DNA of 64,000 bases from Sipunculus nudus (GCA_026874595.1 CM049311.1:20086176-20150175), one strand, 5' to 3'; positions 47,511-58,275 are shown, numbered from the stretch's first letter. A program made the numbers and translations. The notes: generated from the letters alone by a model not told the origin.

Positions 47511-47958
47511 TAAGTCCGTCTGCGATAATACCGCAAAGTTAGAACATGCTCTAAAATTTCTTTACATAAAACAGACAAATGGTCTGTGTTTTGTGTGCGG
47601 ATGTGAATAAAGAATGCTCAACCCACTGAGAGCTTGGTACCGCGCGGGTTTGACCAGAATTGAAACGGGCAATACTCCGCTCGCATTGGTCAAAGCTTTT
47701 GCCGATTCACCCGGTGGCGATACCCAGCAAACATTACAACAGAATTCAGTGGTTACGTGAAAGATGATCTGGAACGAATGTACAGCGCAACCACTGCGTA
47801 AGGAGTGTAAATATCTAGAACCAACCAAAGTAATTAAAATCCATTCAATATTTTATTCAAATACAGTAACAAGCCTTTGGGACCTATAACCATGTCTAAT
47901 TGCCTTTACTCTGTAATATAACTCTGTAACCTATAAAGAATTAAAGAAAATCCCTTAC

Positions 47959-48178
47959 TCTGTAATATGTTGCACTGTCCCGCCCGTGAAAAACACATGC
48001 AGTTCCATGGTATCAATGGTGGCCAGGCGGCCCCCGAGTCGCTCACACACGGGGACACTTTCTGACCACTTGGCAGCAATATGGGATACCCAGTAGCAGG
48101 GCCGGCTGTTGTTGTACAGGCTTCCGGGTGGGCATGCGCACTGGAGAACTTGACGGGGCGCCATAACAACGGATGGAT
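47959..48178 (-). CDS. Lectin-like receptor gene: CTLD3, first half
   Basis: A 220-bp exon with the acceptor CATTTGTTTTGCAG and the donor ACAGA then GTAAGG. It encodes a short linker PSVVMAPRQVLQ and then CACPPGSLYNNSRPCYWVSH, AAKWSESVPVCERLGGRLAT and IDTMELHVF. This is the N-terminal half of a C-type lectin-like domain with its Cys pair, the Trp-rich strand and the GGxLA motif. Entry phase joins the CTLD2 exon at 49042 through an Asp codon (G plus AT); exit phase joins 46992. The sequence immediately upstream of the acceptor is a family B transposon terminus (48184 on), so part of the pyrimidine tract is element-derived. Confidence 0.85.
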
Positions 48179-48183
48179 CTGCA

Positions 48184-48225
48184 AAACAAATGACCCATGG
48201 GTCATGACGCTCAACTAATGTTCAA
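48184..48225 (-). mobile_element. Family B 5' terminus fragment
   Basis: AACAAATGACCCATGGGTCA then GACGCTCAACTAATG is the left end of family B with the 14-bp palindrome TGACCCATGGGTCA intact. No monomer follows. It sits directly against the splice acceptor of the CTLD3 first-half exon. Confidence 0.75.
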
Positions 48226-48732
48226 ATATCTGTGGCACATTAACCTAACATCAAACTGGGCCCTTAAATAAAACCGAATTTGGTAACTATTTTAGACTAT
48301 TTGGTAACTATTGGTTTACCCGATAGTATTTGTTAAATCTATAATAAATCACTATAGATCGAGGTATGTTATATAGTTTTGATGTTTCGCAAATCCCGTG
48401 ATATTAGCATTATTTTTGCCTAAAATTTGAAAGATTGTTCCAAGCTATCCAGCTCAATACTAACAGTAAATGTCAATACAATTTGAGCAACAATTATTGA
48501 AAATCATATGAATAAGAACTGACTAAAAATGGGTCAATATTTAAGTGACACTATGACTGTAAATGTTTTGAAGGACCAGTTTGCCCGATTTTGTCCAAAC
48601 TTTGCACAATACATGAATGCATGTCTTACTGGGATAAATTAGTTAGTATTTATTTATACTAGACGCACATTATGTCATTTCTGAAAAAAAGTCGGCCAAT
48701 GTAGGCTTACAGGGTGATATATATGGTCATAA

Positions 48733-48785
<53 letters not shown>
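48733..48785. repeat. (TA)n microsatellite
   Basis: A pure TA run of about 53 bp in the CTLD2-CTLD3 intron. Confidence 0.95.
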
Positions 48786-48787
<2 letters not shown>

Positions 48788-49041
48788 GACTCATATATCT
48801 ATATAAATAATAATTTCCTAAACTGAAGAAGGTTTGTCATTACAATTACAGAACCGTTTAAGTCATGTTTATTCTAACGGCTAGGCATAAGGTTAGTAAC
48901 ACATTTTAAGAAAGTGTGCAATGACTTTCGAAATCGAGTGTAAAACTCACTGCCTGAATCAGCATCAATAGTGACACTTATACATTTTTACACTTTAGAC
49001 ACTACTTGAAAGTTTATGTAATTTTGAAGTATGATTCAGAC

Positions 49042-49262
49042 CTGGTCCATTGGATCCTACTGGCAGCTGACAGAGAAAATATCCTAAGCTGTCACAGTCC
49101 TCGATTTCCCATGAAAAGCCTTTGGAAGTCACCAGTATCGAACAAAATTGATCACCAACCCCATTAGTATACCAGTCAGTGTATGTGCTTGATATTCCAG
49201 AGTTCCATCGGAAATTCTCATGGTCACACATCCGGGTATAACCGATGAACCACTCATAGTTC
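49042..49262 (-). CDS. Lectin-like receptor gene: CTLD2, second half
   Basis: A 221-bp exon with the acceptor TACCTATATTTCAAG and the donor ACCAG then GTCTGA. The peptide reads NYEWFIGYTRM, then NFRWNSGISSTYTDWYTNGV and QFCSILVTSKGFSWEIEDCD, then LGYFLCQL. It is a recognisable C-terminal half of a C-type lectin-like domain (the WFIG core, FRW, and the last two Cys). There is no EPN or QPD motif; a WEIED run sits where WND usually lies. The tail PVGSNGP is a Gly/Pro linker to CTLD3. Entry joins 50897 through an Ala codon (GC plus G). Confidence 0.8.
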
Positions 49263-50896
49263 CTTGAAATATAGGTAATCATGCGTTTAATAAACAGACC
49301 CTAGTTTATCTAGATCCGCAAGCCAGCCACACAGGCTGCGAGATGTCACTAAACATGGACACTCCTAGCCCGATTTAATTGGTCTCAATATTTTTAACCC
49401 TACCACAAGGCAAGGCCTTATAATATATTGGGTTATGCTCGCTCATACACCAAATGCGCTGCTGTCCACGATCCATAAATTAGTTATATAATTTACCGCC
49501 AGGTAGCAGCACTTCTCTTTGGCCATAAAAACAGGCTACCGGCATGTCTTGTAAGCTTTACCGTCTCTTCAAGTCGGTAAAAATAAACCAACCCGACTGC
49601 AAACAGTCACTGCTTCAGTAGGAACATGTCGCACTGCTTTGCGTATTGCATGTTTTATCACATGATATCAAATTCAAGCTAGGACTCCTAAAGAGAAATG
49701 ATCTCTAAAGATTAAGTGGGTTTTTTTTTTACATTTTTCCATTACCATATGAGATTTAACGAAGTGTGATGAATAAACGTGTATGATCATATTATACTCT
49801 TTGTTGTTATCATTCTTTTTCGATTAGTGATAGGTGTCGCTGGTGTAGCTGAAAAGGTATACTTTAGTTTTATTGTTGTAATATATACATGTATTTAAAT
49901 ACGTGAAAAAAGTGTAAAACACGAGACTTCATGGGCACCATTCGGAAAACCCTCGGCCGAATCCGTTGGCTTCTAGCCTCGAATGTACATAGGGGCCACC
50001 ATGTGAAGTATTCGGCAAAGGCCAGGTCAACTTCACATCTGTTGTGCGTGTTGTAAGATCAGAACAATGCTATTTGTGTACAGGTAATGCCAATATTCAC
50101 ATACCCCACCTTTAAAGCTATAAGACAACTGTGATCCAAGATATAGAGGGGCAAAATACCCACTATTCTGATTTGAACCGCACGGGGATACAGTTTGCGA
50201 TGTATGAGGCATTGTGATAAACGGAAATATATAGTTAAATTACTGTCGAAACCTGGTCATATTTAATTGTTCCGCGACAAGTCGCACCGTGTATGGGGGT
50301 TAGTCGCACGTTTTCATGGGTTGCGCGACATGTCGCAGAAGAAGGAACATGTTTCTTTTTCTGCGACTTGTTGCGCGACATCAGGCCAAGTGTTGGGAAA
50401 AGCCAACAAATAACAGTTATATATATAACGATTGATCATGTTATCCATTGATAATGTGACCGTCCATGGTTTCACTGTGTCTGATTAGGGTGCTATATGT
50501 TGCGCGGTCAACAGGAAACTCAAAAGAAATTGTGTAGCTATCCCAGAATACCTATGCCAATTTTTCTTATATAGCTATATTAATAAAGAGAAACAAGACG
50601 AAATATGTCCTAGGCAGAATACATTTTTTCGTCACTCGCACTTATATTGATAAATTGTGTTATTTCGTTGAAACCTGGAAGTTATGTTCGGTGCATGTAG
50701 TTTTTATCATAGTTTTGCAGGACATGTTGCAGAACATGTCGCTGTGTGTATGGACTGTTCTTGTTGTACAACATGTCGCAGAACATTCGTGTTCTGCGAC
50801 ATGTCGCGCGACATGTCGCCTCGTGTATGGCCGGCTTAAGGTGACCCTTAAATTTTGTATTAAATGTATCATATTATGCAGCATGCATCTACTCAC
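49263..50896. other. Intron between CTLD2 halves
   Basis: Holds a short repeat end near 49483 shared with 6787 and the ATGTCGC palindrome cluster at 50270-50850. No additional exon is visible. Confidence 0.6.
50270..50850. repeat. GCGACATGTCGC palindrome cluster, possible MITE
   Basis: Repeated GCGACATGTCGC (perfect 12-bp palindrome) and variants near 50272, 50330, 50367, 50720, 50770 and 50800-50820. Two outer copies are followed by CGTGTATGG (50288 and 50822). The density of the palindrome at both edges of a 580-bp block suggests the subterminal repeats of a non-autonomous DNA element. No clean terminal inverted repeat was defined. Confidence 0.5.
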
Positions 50897-51083
50897 GCGT
50901 CAAAGCCAGGCGTCACCGATTGCACACTTGCAAGCCATGACGTCATGCTTGCGTCATGGATCTCTAGCAGGCTGCCGCCCAAGTTCATACAGGCCTCCTG
51001 CGCTTCGAACCAGGGGAGCTCCGAGTGTGAAGCGTACAAACACGAACCGTTAATCACAGGTCGACCGCTGCAGGCGCACTCAC
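50897..51083 (-). CDS. Lectin-like receptor gene: CTLD2, first half
   Basis: A 187-bp exon with the acceptor TTCCCGCTGTTACTTCAG and the donor GACGC then GTGAGT (a strong donor). The translation ECACSGRPVINGSCLYASHS, then ELPWFEAQEACMNLGGSLLE and IHDASMTSWL shows the N-terminal half of a C-type lectin-like domain (Cys pair, W-F-x-A-x-x-x-C, GGxL). One N-glycosylation site (NGS) is visible. Entry joins CTLD1 at 55459 through a Gly codon (G plus GT), and exit joins 49262. The conserved position of the intron that splits each CTLD points to tandem duplication of a two-exon cassette. Confidence 0.85.
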
Positions 51084-51130
51084 CTGAAGTAACAGCGGGA
51101 AATACACCAGAGCACCTTAAGGATGTATAA

Positions 51131-51437
51131 GGCCAAAGAAGAAAATATAAGGTATGTTTCTCAGGCACCGCCCGCGTCAATTTAACCCCCCCCCCCCCCC
51201 CGCATCAAAATTTTTATTTTGATTTTCATCTTTCAAGAAGGTGAATAATACAATTTTGATAAAATTTCCTTTGCAATGTAGTCCTTTTACCTGTTTAGCA
51301 AAATAAATATGTCAATTTCATGATTTTCCCTGATTATACGACATTGTTATCGAAACATACAAAAAATGTCAAAAATAAAATATCGCCCGCCGCAATGATT
51401 TAAAAAAAAGTGTCTGAGAACCATCCTTGTTTTTGCC
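51131..51437 (+). mobile_element. MITE 'GGTATGGTTCTCAGG', intact copy
   Basis: Left end ATAAGGTATGTTTCTCAGGC then ACCGCCCGCGTCAAT. The right end, reverse-complemented, reads AAGGATGGTTCTCAGACAC. About 307 bp, non-coding, with a C16 run (51186-51201) near the left end. It lies just upstream of the CTLD2 first-half exon. The inverted copy is at 13894-14247. Confidence 0.75.
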
Positions 51438-51449
51438 TAATACGCACGG

Positions 51450-51900
51450 CTTTTGACCCCTGACCTCATTAAATATGCGTGATTTTTTTATTACTTACAA
51501 TAAGTTTTATGAAAATCAATAAGCTTTTTGCTAAGTCATCGAAATACCATCAAAGTATGGTGACCTCATTGAATATACATCGAGTTTTCCTGGAATCAAA
51601 CGAGATAGTATTATATTTGTTAACATTACTATTGAGTTTCATCAAAATCCATCATATTGCTGGTATGTTACTGAGCTGACACCACAAGGTAGCTTTGTGA
51701 CCTCTGACCTCATTAAATGTGTGGATTTTGCCTATAATCATACCCGGGCGAGATAATCTATTTGTAAAAAGTTATGGTGAGTTCTGTGAAAATCCATCAA
51801 ATCCGTTCATTACCTTGGTTAGTTACCGCGGCGACACTCAAGGAAGGAGGGACGAATAGTGGGTATGCCATTATACGTCCCGTCAAAGACGGGCGTAAAA
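51450..51900. mobile_element. Minisatellite element, family G
   Basis: Irregular units with TGACCTCATTAAATATGCG variants (51461, 51561, 51705) and TTCATCAAAATCCATCA variants. An AAGGAAGGAGGGACGAA microsatellite-like stretch follows (51840), then a 3' hairpin, ACGTCCCGTC-AAA-GACGGGCGT (about 51876-51897). Confidence 0.65.
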
Positions 51901-51937
51901 AATATGATGATTATGATGGTGATGATAATTAATTAAT

Positions 51938-52877
51938 TAGGGCTGTAACGATTCATCGGTGCGCCGATGCATCGCGATACTAAATAAAATATTGATCGGT
52001 ATCGTCAGATGACATTGTATCGATGCATAAAGGTAATTGATCATTCGGAGGGACGTCCGACATTAAAAATAGTCGTATAAAAAAAGAGTCTCTCAGCACC
52101 TTGCATGTTAGGCATATAAGGTCCATTGGTAAGATACAGGCCGAGCGTCATATGTTTGATTAATCTCGGGTTGTAATACAAGTAACGCCTTTCCGCCTGT
52201 CTCAGAAAGGCAAACACGTGCACGGAAAGGCATTGTTCATTTTGTACCAACATCTAGATGTTTTCCTCATAATAGGCTGATAAGTAGAAACAAACATGGC
52301 ACAAAAACGAAATACAGTGGATTTCCACCGACTCCTTATATTTTCTTTAGTTTCCTATTAAAATGGTTTATAATTCCTTATACTTTCTGGCATTTAGGCC
52401 CTCATCTCCTATATGTTCCTGTTTTTTTACACTGCACAATCGCGTTCTAATATAACAGTGAACATAACAATTGAAAACATTTAGTACTTTTTGCATGGAA
52501 GTGTGTATGTAAGATGGCATGAAAGATGACAGAATCAGGTTTACACTTAGCAATGAGTGATTGAAAGTTTGATATAATGGTAGGATGCATCCTTAGCAAA
52601 AAGAGAACTTTTTCTAGGTAAAGGCAAACTTTTCCCTTGGAAAAGAGAACATTTCAGAGTTTTATGATCCATGTTAATCGTAATAAAATTTATTAATAGC
52701 TTAGGAATAAATGATGTAAGGGTATCAGCATATTTATATTTCTATATACAAGAACAAAATTCAGTTCGGAATTTTAATTACAAATTGTAATGCATGTATC
52801 GTATCGTGTATATAATATCGTGAGCAAAGTTTCGTGATACGTATCGTTACATGTCGTAATGTATCGTTACAGCCAAA
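51938..52877. mobile_element. hAT-like non-autonomous element
   Basis: Left end TAGGGCTGTAACGATTCATC; the right end, reverse-complemented, reads TTGGCTGTAACGATACATTA. The inverted GGCTGTAACGAT termini with GTATCG-rich subterminal repeats inside both ends (GTATCGTCAG... and CGTATCGTGTATATAATATCG) are typical of hAT-type non-autonomous elements. About 940 bp. Interior short open frames are unrecognised. No 8-bp target duplication could be confirmed. Confidence 0.65.
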
Positions 52878-52921
52878 AATATAGCCTTTTATTAAAGTAT
52901 ATTCGAAGTCAGATGAGATGA

Positions 52922-52941
52922 AAAAAAAAAAAAAAAAAAAA
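52922..52941. repeat. Poly-A run
   Basis: About A20 within the intron, just beyond the hAT-like element. Confidence 0.9.
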
Positions 52942-52989
52942 CAAGCCCACAACTATACACAGCTATGAAATGAGACATATGTTGTTAAG

Positions 52990-54624
52990 AGTTAACAGAA
53001 AAAGCTAAACCAAAAAGAGGGGGAAATCTATATTTTGATTCTGTATATTTTATATTTAACTGAAGTAAAATGATTGTAAACAAACTTAAATTTTTTATCC
53101 ATTTAAAAAGACCTGCGAAACAAGTGTAATGACGAATAGGAAAGAACTTTGTTTGGAAATAATAAATTGGGCCAATAAACGTCAATTCAAGTTATAAACG
53201 CACCTGAATACACTTTTTTAGAGTATTTTTAAAAACTGAGTGAAAATCTTTAAAAAAGTTTAAAATCAGTCACCTGGAATATGCAAAGTTCAACAAGGTG
53301 TTTGCAATCAATCAATAGAAGCCCCCCCCCCCCCCCCCCCGAAATAAAAACAAATTCCTTAGAGGAACTCGAAGCTCTGACTCAGCAACCGAAGGATTGC
53401 GGGAGGGATGAATTTGTAAAATTGGTTGATTTATGTATAAAATTGAAACGTCTTTTAAACAAATAAACCAGACGCTTTTTTCAGTGAACTTTGATATAAG
53501 GTGGAGACTTGAAGCGGGCTACCACAAGTCATCATATTCACCTCTTCCTTCATTCCGCCATTACACCATGTTTACATTATCTTGATAAATGTGTTTTTCT
53601 TTTACTGTCATTAGGTTATGATTATAAGTAGAAAAGTAAAACAGTGCATAAATATAATAACATTAGAATAGGATTATAAGGAAGTTTATTTAAAATTCCA
53701 AGCAAAACGAAATAACTGCAGTAGGAAGGGGAGGGGGTCGCCCGCTTTTCCCATACCTTGATCTCCAATAGAAAGATTGCTGACTCAGGGAAAACAAGAT
53801 AGAACAAATCTAGGACAAAAGGACATCACCAAGATTAGAAGTTTGATCAATAGCTTTTAGCAGACGACAAGTGTTTGCCATATTTGAAAGATCCGTATGC
53901 ATAAGCACAACTCGGAAGTGTCTATGAATTTTTGCGCCATAATTGTCTTCGCGGACGTCAGCCCGACTCAGAGATTTATTCACTAGATGGATAGCCAAAG
54001 TTCAGTGCCGACAAATCCTTTCAACTGTTATGATATGAAAAAATAAACGTATGTTTTTTTTCATTGGATTCTTTTAACGTTGATTTCGATCCATGATCTA
54101 CTCTCACTTTTAAATAAAAGGCCGGATGACAGGGAATGTTCAGTCTGGAGATCAGTAATTGCAGGGTGTCCTCAAAAAGGTTTTTACTTTCACAATGTAG
54201 AGGAAACACGTCGTATATTTAGCTCCGTCTGTATGAAACATACTGCAACTGAGATCCCTGTTTAAAATACTGCAACTGAGATCCCTCTTTAAACAGTGTT
54301 TTGTAAAACATATCCAACATTGTGCTAAATTCCCAAACAAAGAGCTAGCTACCACTGCTTCGGCAGTGCATATCCCGGACCCTCAAACAAGGCTGAACAA
54401 CATTCAGCTTACCACAAAAAGTTGGTCCACTGGCTGAACTTACTCTGTCGCCCTCTGATGACTAAACCAAGTAAACCAACCCAAAAGCGATGAGTCAGCA
54501 TTAATCAAAAGTGTACATAAAGGAAATGAATCTTATTTTTGACAGAGACAAGGTTCAAACAACTAAATTTAAAAAATCAGACTTGCTTCACGGACACACG
54601 TGTTTAAGAATACTAGAACTATTC

Positions 54625-54707
<83 letters not shown>

Positions 54708-55458
54708 TTATTAATGGAAAACTAAAATGTGTGATTTTTGTTTAATGTTAGCTTTTTCACAGTTTTACCCACAAAATGTTTAGTAGAGTAAATGAGAAAC
54801 CTCATACTAGTAATATCTTGCTGGACGTGAAACCTTGAAGACTGAAGTATAGACAGGGGAAACCTCTTCATCATTACTTCCTTGATTGCTTTGGCAGATA
54901 CAAATATATACATCTTTACTTTTATAGTTCTGGTAAAAATAAGTGCAAACGTGTGCTTGTGAATGTCAATAAAAAACTAATGGCGACTCCTCACCTGAGT
55001 ACAAATTAAACCGTGATGGCCTAAAATGTGAAGTAAAATAAATACACAAGAGGTTTAACTATTTTTCATCTGCTAGTTTCATTCTGAGCATCTGTTAGTC
55101 TGGGTTTGTATTCGTTGAGCATTTATTATAAAGCTAGCCTAAAAAAAACTAGATACTTGCATTGCAAGAAATGCAAGCATCTGCCACGTAGGAAGTGGAT
55201 CCGGAAAAGATGCTGGATCCATAAAAAAATCTAATCGATTCTTCATTGGCCAGTTCAAGAAAAGCCATGTTAATTTTCATGAGATTATGTTCATGAATTG
55301 CGTAAGATAACAAATACACACACGGACGGGATAAACACATATATACCCTCCGGGCGGGCGCAATAATAACAACAACAACACCGTAAAATCGGTATAACAG
55401 GGAATATATGAACTAAAACACTATCACAGGAACAGTCTCCATAATAATAAAGTCTCAC
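52990..55458. other. Intron between CTLD1 and CTLD2
   Basis: Holds a C19 run (53322-53340) and a (TA)n tract (54627-54705). A 61-codon minus-strand open frame at 53810-53998 has varied residues (HRHFRVVLMHTDLSNM) but no acceptor or domain. No further lectin exon was seen. Confidence 0.6.
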
Positions 55459-55670
55459 CTTCATTTAGTTCACAAACATAGAACGATAATGACGCACAGC
55501 TTTCGGCTTTCCACAGATGGTTGTAAGACACTAACGCACAAATTTTGTTAGGGTTTGTGCCCGGCTCACCGGAATCCCAGTTTTCAAAAGTGACGTTCTG
55601 TCCGTTTGTCCATCGCCAGGGATTCCCGGGAAGATTATATTTCTTCAACCCTATCCAGTAGTCCTTCAAG
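55459..55670 (-). CDS. Lectin-like receptor gene: CTLD1, second half
   Basis: A 212-bp exon, the same length as the CTLD3 second-half exon. The acceptor is TTATCTTTTTCAAG and the donor GAAG then GTGAGA. The peptide LKDYWIGLKKYNLPGNPWRW, then TNGQNVTFENWDSGEPGTNP and NKICALVSYNHLWKAESCAS, ending SFYVCEL, is a clear C-terminal half of a C-type lectin-like domain. An EPG sits where EPN normally determines mannose-type binding, and WKAES replaces the WND region, so it may have lost classical sugar binding. There is one N-glycosylation site (NVT). Entry phase (one base completing a codon) demands an upstream first-half exon, not found between 55671 and 64000. Confidence 0.85.
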
Positions 55671-56024
55671 CTTGAAAAAGATAATTAAAAAAGCAAACAA
55701 ACAAAATTTGATATTTTTAGTAATACGAAAATATGATGAGTAATCAATATAATGTATTGAGCAGGGTAAGGGCCAGTTAATTGAACCTGTACTTGTAACT
55801 ATAGGTACACAATTCAGAGTACCTGTACCTGGCTATTATGAGAAGGAAGTACCTGTTACCAGTACAAAAAGAAAGTGTGATACTGTAAATGAACAGCAGA
55901 TAAGGGATAGTAAGTGAACAGAGCTGTCACCCCGGTCAGAGCAGTTACTTGACATGGTTATTTCCTAAGCTATCATCCCTGAAGCCTTTTAAAGCTGAGT
56001 GTTCTGGGGCTAGTAGCATGCGGG

Positions 56025-56370
56025 TCAAGCGGGGTGATGCTCAATTTCAGGCTGATATTTCAAATCAATGTAGGTGGCGACGCCAGTCTTGTGTACATGA
56101 GAGCCATCGAAGATGCATGGACAGGCCAAATGTGCCTCTTGGCTAAGATGCAATGGGTTGACTAAGCTCAGCTGAGGCAGGCAGTTGCCCCAAGTCAAGC
56201 GAAGCTTATTGCCAGCTGCAGCTCCTGCACCGAGTGAACTCTTGACCTGTTGCAAAATCTGAGACAGTTGTCAGCCTGCCAAAATTATAAATAGATCCAG
56301 ACTAAAATAGGTCTGTTTCAAAGTCTGAAATATTTGGCAGTCTGTAAAGCTATTTATAGATACAGACAAA
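56025..56370. repeat. Dispersed repeat, family E (copy 2)
   Basis: TCAATGTAGGTGGCGACGCC, then GGCAGTTGCCCCAAGTCAAG, ACCGAGTGAACTCTTGACCT and TATAAATAGATCCAGAC match 40440-40880 in the same order, with deletions. Confidence 0.7.
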
Positions 56371-56980
56371 ATTTTAGCATGTTGCCAAATTTGTTTATAC
56401 ATACTGAAAGACTTTGACTACAGTGCTTTTTTCAAGCTGCATATTCAAAAGATTTTATAATCAAAATAATAAAAAGTTTTTTTTTAATAAGCCTTTTTTT
56501 TCTCAGGATAATATCAGATAAAATCAGAATACAGATATATATATTTTATTCATGAATTTATCTCACATAAACTGGATATGGAACTGATAATATATGTTGC
56601 CTATACAACTCTGCTTATATACCCAAAGAGCACAGTTTGTTAAAACAATAAATCTACTACCTTTGATTACCAGAGTATCTCACAGTCCTTTCATTGTTCA
56701 AGGTCCAGTTATTCTGCTAGAAATCATGCAAGTAAACTTGAAGAAAGACCCCGTAAGAATCATTTAAGTGCAACGTTACATACGTTGAAATAAGAGTTTT
56801 GCAAGAGAAGACTATTGCAGCCCTCACTTTAATAATGGCCACAAGACCAACTTCATCTTTCTATGACCAAAAATGAATGCACCCAATCTTTTCCTATACA
56901 ATTGAAAGAACCCTATACACCGGGATAATTGTCTATTCAGCTTAGCAGTTTCATCATTAAAGATTTTTAAGCTGAAAGAG
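56371..56980. other. No supported gene
   Basis: AT-rich DNA with T-runs; no coding signal or repeat recognised. Confidence 0.4.
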
Positions 56981-56983
56981 CTT

Positions 56984-57807
56984 AAACTAGATGTGGTCGG
57001 ACAATGGTCCTCAAAGGGCCCCGTTTACATAAAGGTGAAAAGTTAAGTTAAATTTGAAAAATATCACAAACAGAAAGAGATTTTTATCAATATGCATGAG
57101 GGAAAAATCATACTGGATTAAAGAAGATAATAATGTCTGAAATAATGTGTGCAATAGAAAATCACCGAATATAGTGTGTTAGCCATATTTGATTTTGAGC
57201 AAGTCTGTAATTCAATAGGTCCGGAGCCCTCATAGGTAACAATCATCCCTGTGAATTTGGGAAAGCTACAGTAGGTTGTTGTTGAATTATTGCGCGTGTA
57301 AGAAAATCAGCGGTCGGGCTGTGGCGGCCATATTGGAATTCCGACAGGTCTGTTATTTAATAGGTCTAGAGCCCTTATAAGTACCACCATCCCTGTGAAT
57401 TTTGGAAAGCTGCAGTATGTTGTTGTTGAGTTATCCTGTGCGAAAGAAAATCAGCGTTTGGGCTGTGGCGGCCATATTTGAATTCTGACAAGTCTGTAAT
57501 ACGACAGGTCTGGAGCCGTCATAGGTACCAATCATCCCTGTGAATTTGGGAAAGCTGCAGTAAGTTGTTGAGTTTTTGCATGCAAAGGAAAATCAGCGAT
57601 TGGGTTATGGGAGCCATATTTGAATTCCGACAAGTCTGTAATTCGATAGGTCTGGAGCCAGTCATAGGTACCAGTCATCCCTGTGAATTTGGGAAAGCTG
57701 CAGTATGTTGTTGTTGAGTTATCGCGTGCGAAAGAAAGTGTCACTGAAGGAAGGACGGACTGACACGGTGATCACTATAGGGCACCGCTTGTAAAGGGGG
57801 CCCTAAT
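56984..57807. mobile_element. Minisatellite element, family C (copy 2)
   Basis: Left end AAACTAGATGTGGTCGGACA then TGGTCCTCAAAGGGCCCC. Four 141-148-bp monomers follow (GGGAAAGCTGCAGTA variants near 57264, 57405, 57549, 57697), then a short GAAGGAAGGACGGA stretch and the tail CACGGTGATCACTATAGGGC to GGGGGCCCTAATTA. Both ends match the copy at 36445-37787, which fixes the element's limits. Confidence 0.9.
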
Positions 57808-58275
57808 TACGAGGTTATGCCCGTAAAAACAGGACGATGTAGACAGCACCAGACATGGGGTGATTACTTGATATATGTAATCGTTTACGATTATTTTAAA
57901 AGGAAATGATTACGAATATGATTACGATTATCATCATAATTTTATGTATAAAAAAAGTAATCATGATTACAGACATGATTACATACCTTGATATTGCCAA
58001 AATCCAGCATAAGAAGAATTGTATACTATACTTTTATTCAAATGCATCAAAGGAACAAAAACTTGTGCAAAGCATTGAAAGAGTAGTTAGTCTCATCGAG
58101 ATATGAAATAGATGAAATAGTTTGAAGCAATTATTAACATCACTTCAAATGCTTGTTGCACTTCATTGTTGATTTGCTCATATATACATGAGGGTGTTGT
58201 TGCTGAGTGTTTTAATGCTCCAGAGCTCTTGAGTGGGCCAGAAACCGCCCCCTGGCTGCGGGGTCTGCAGCCAAT

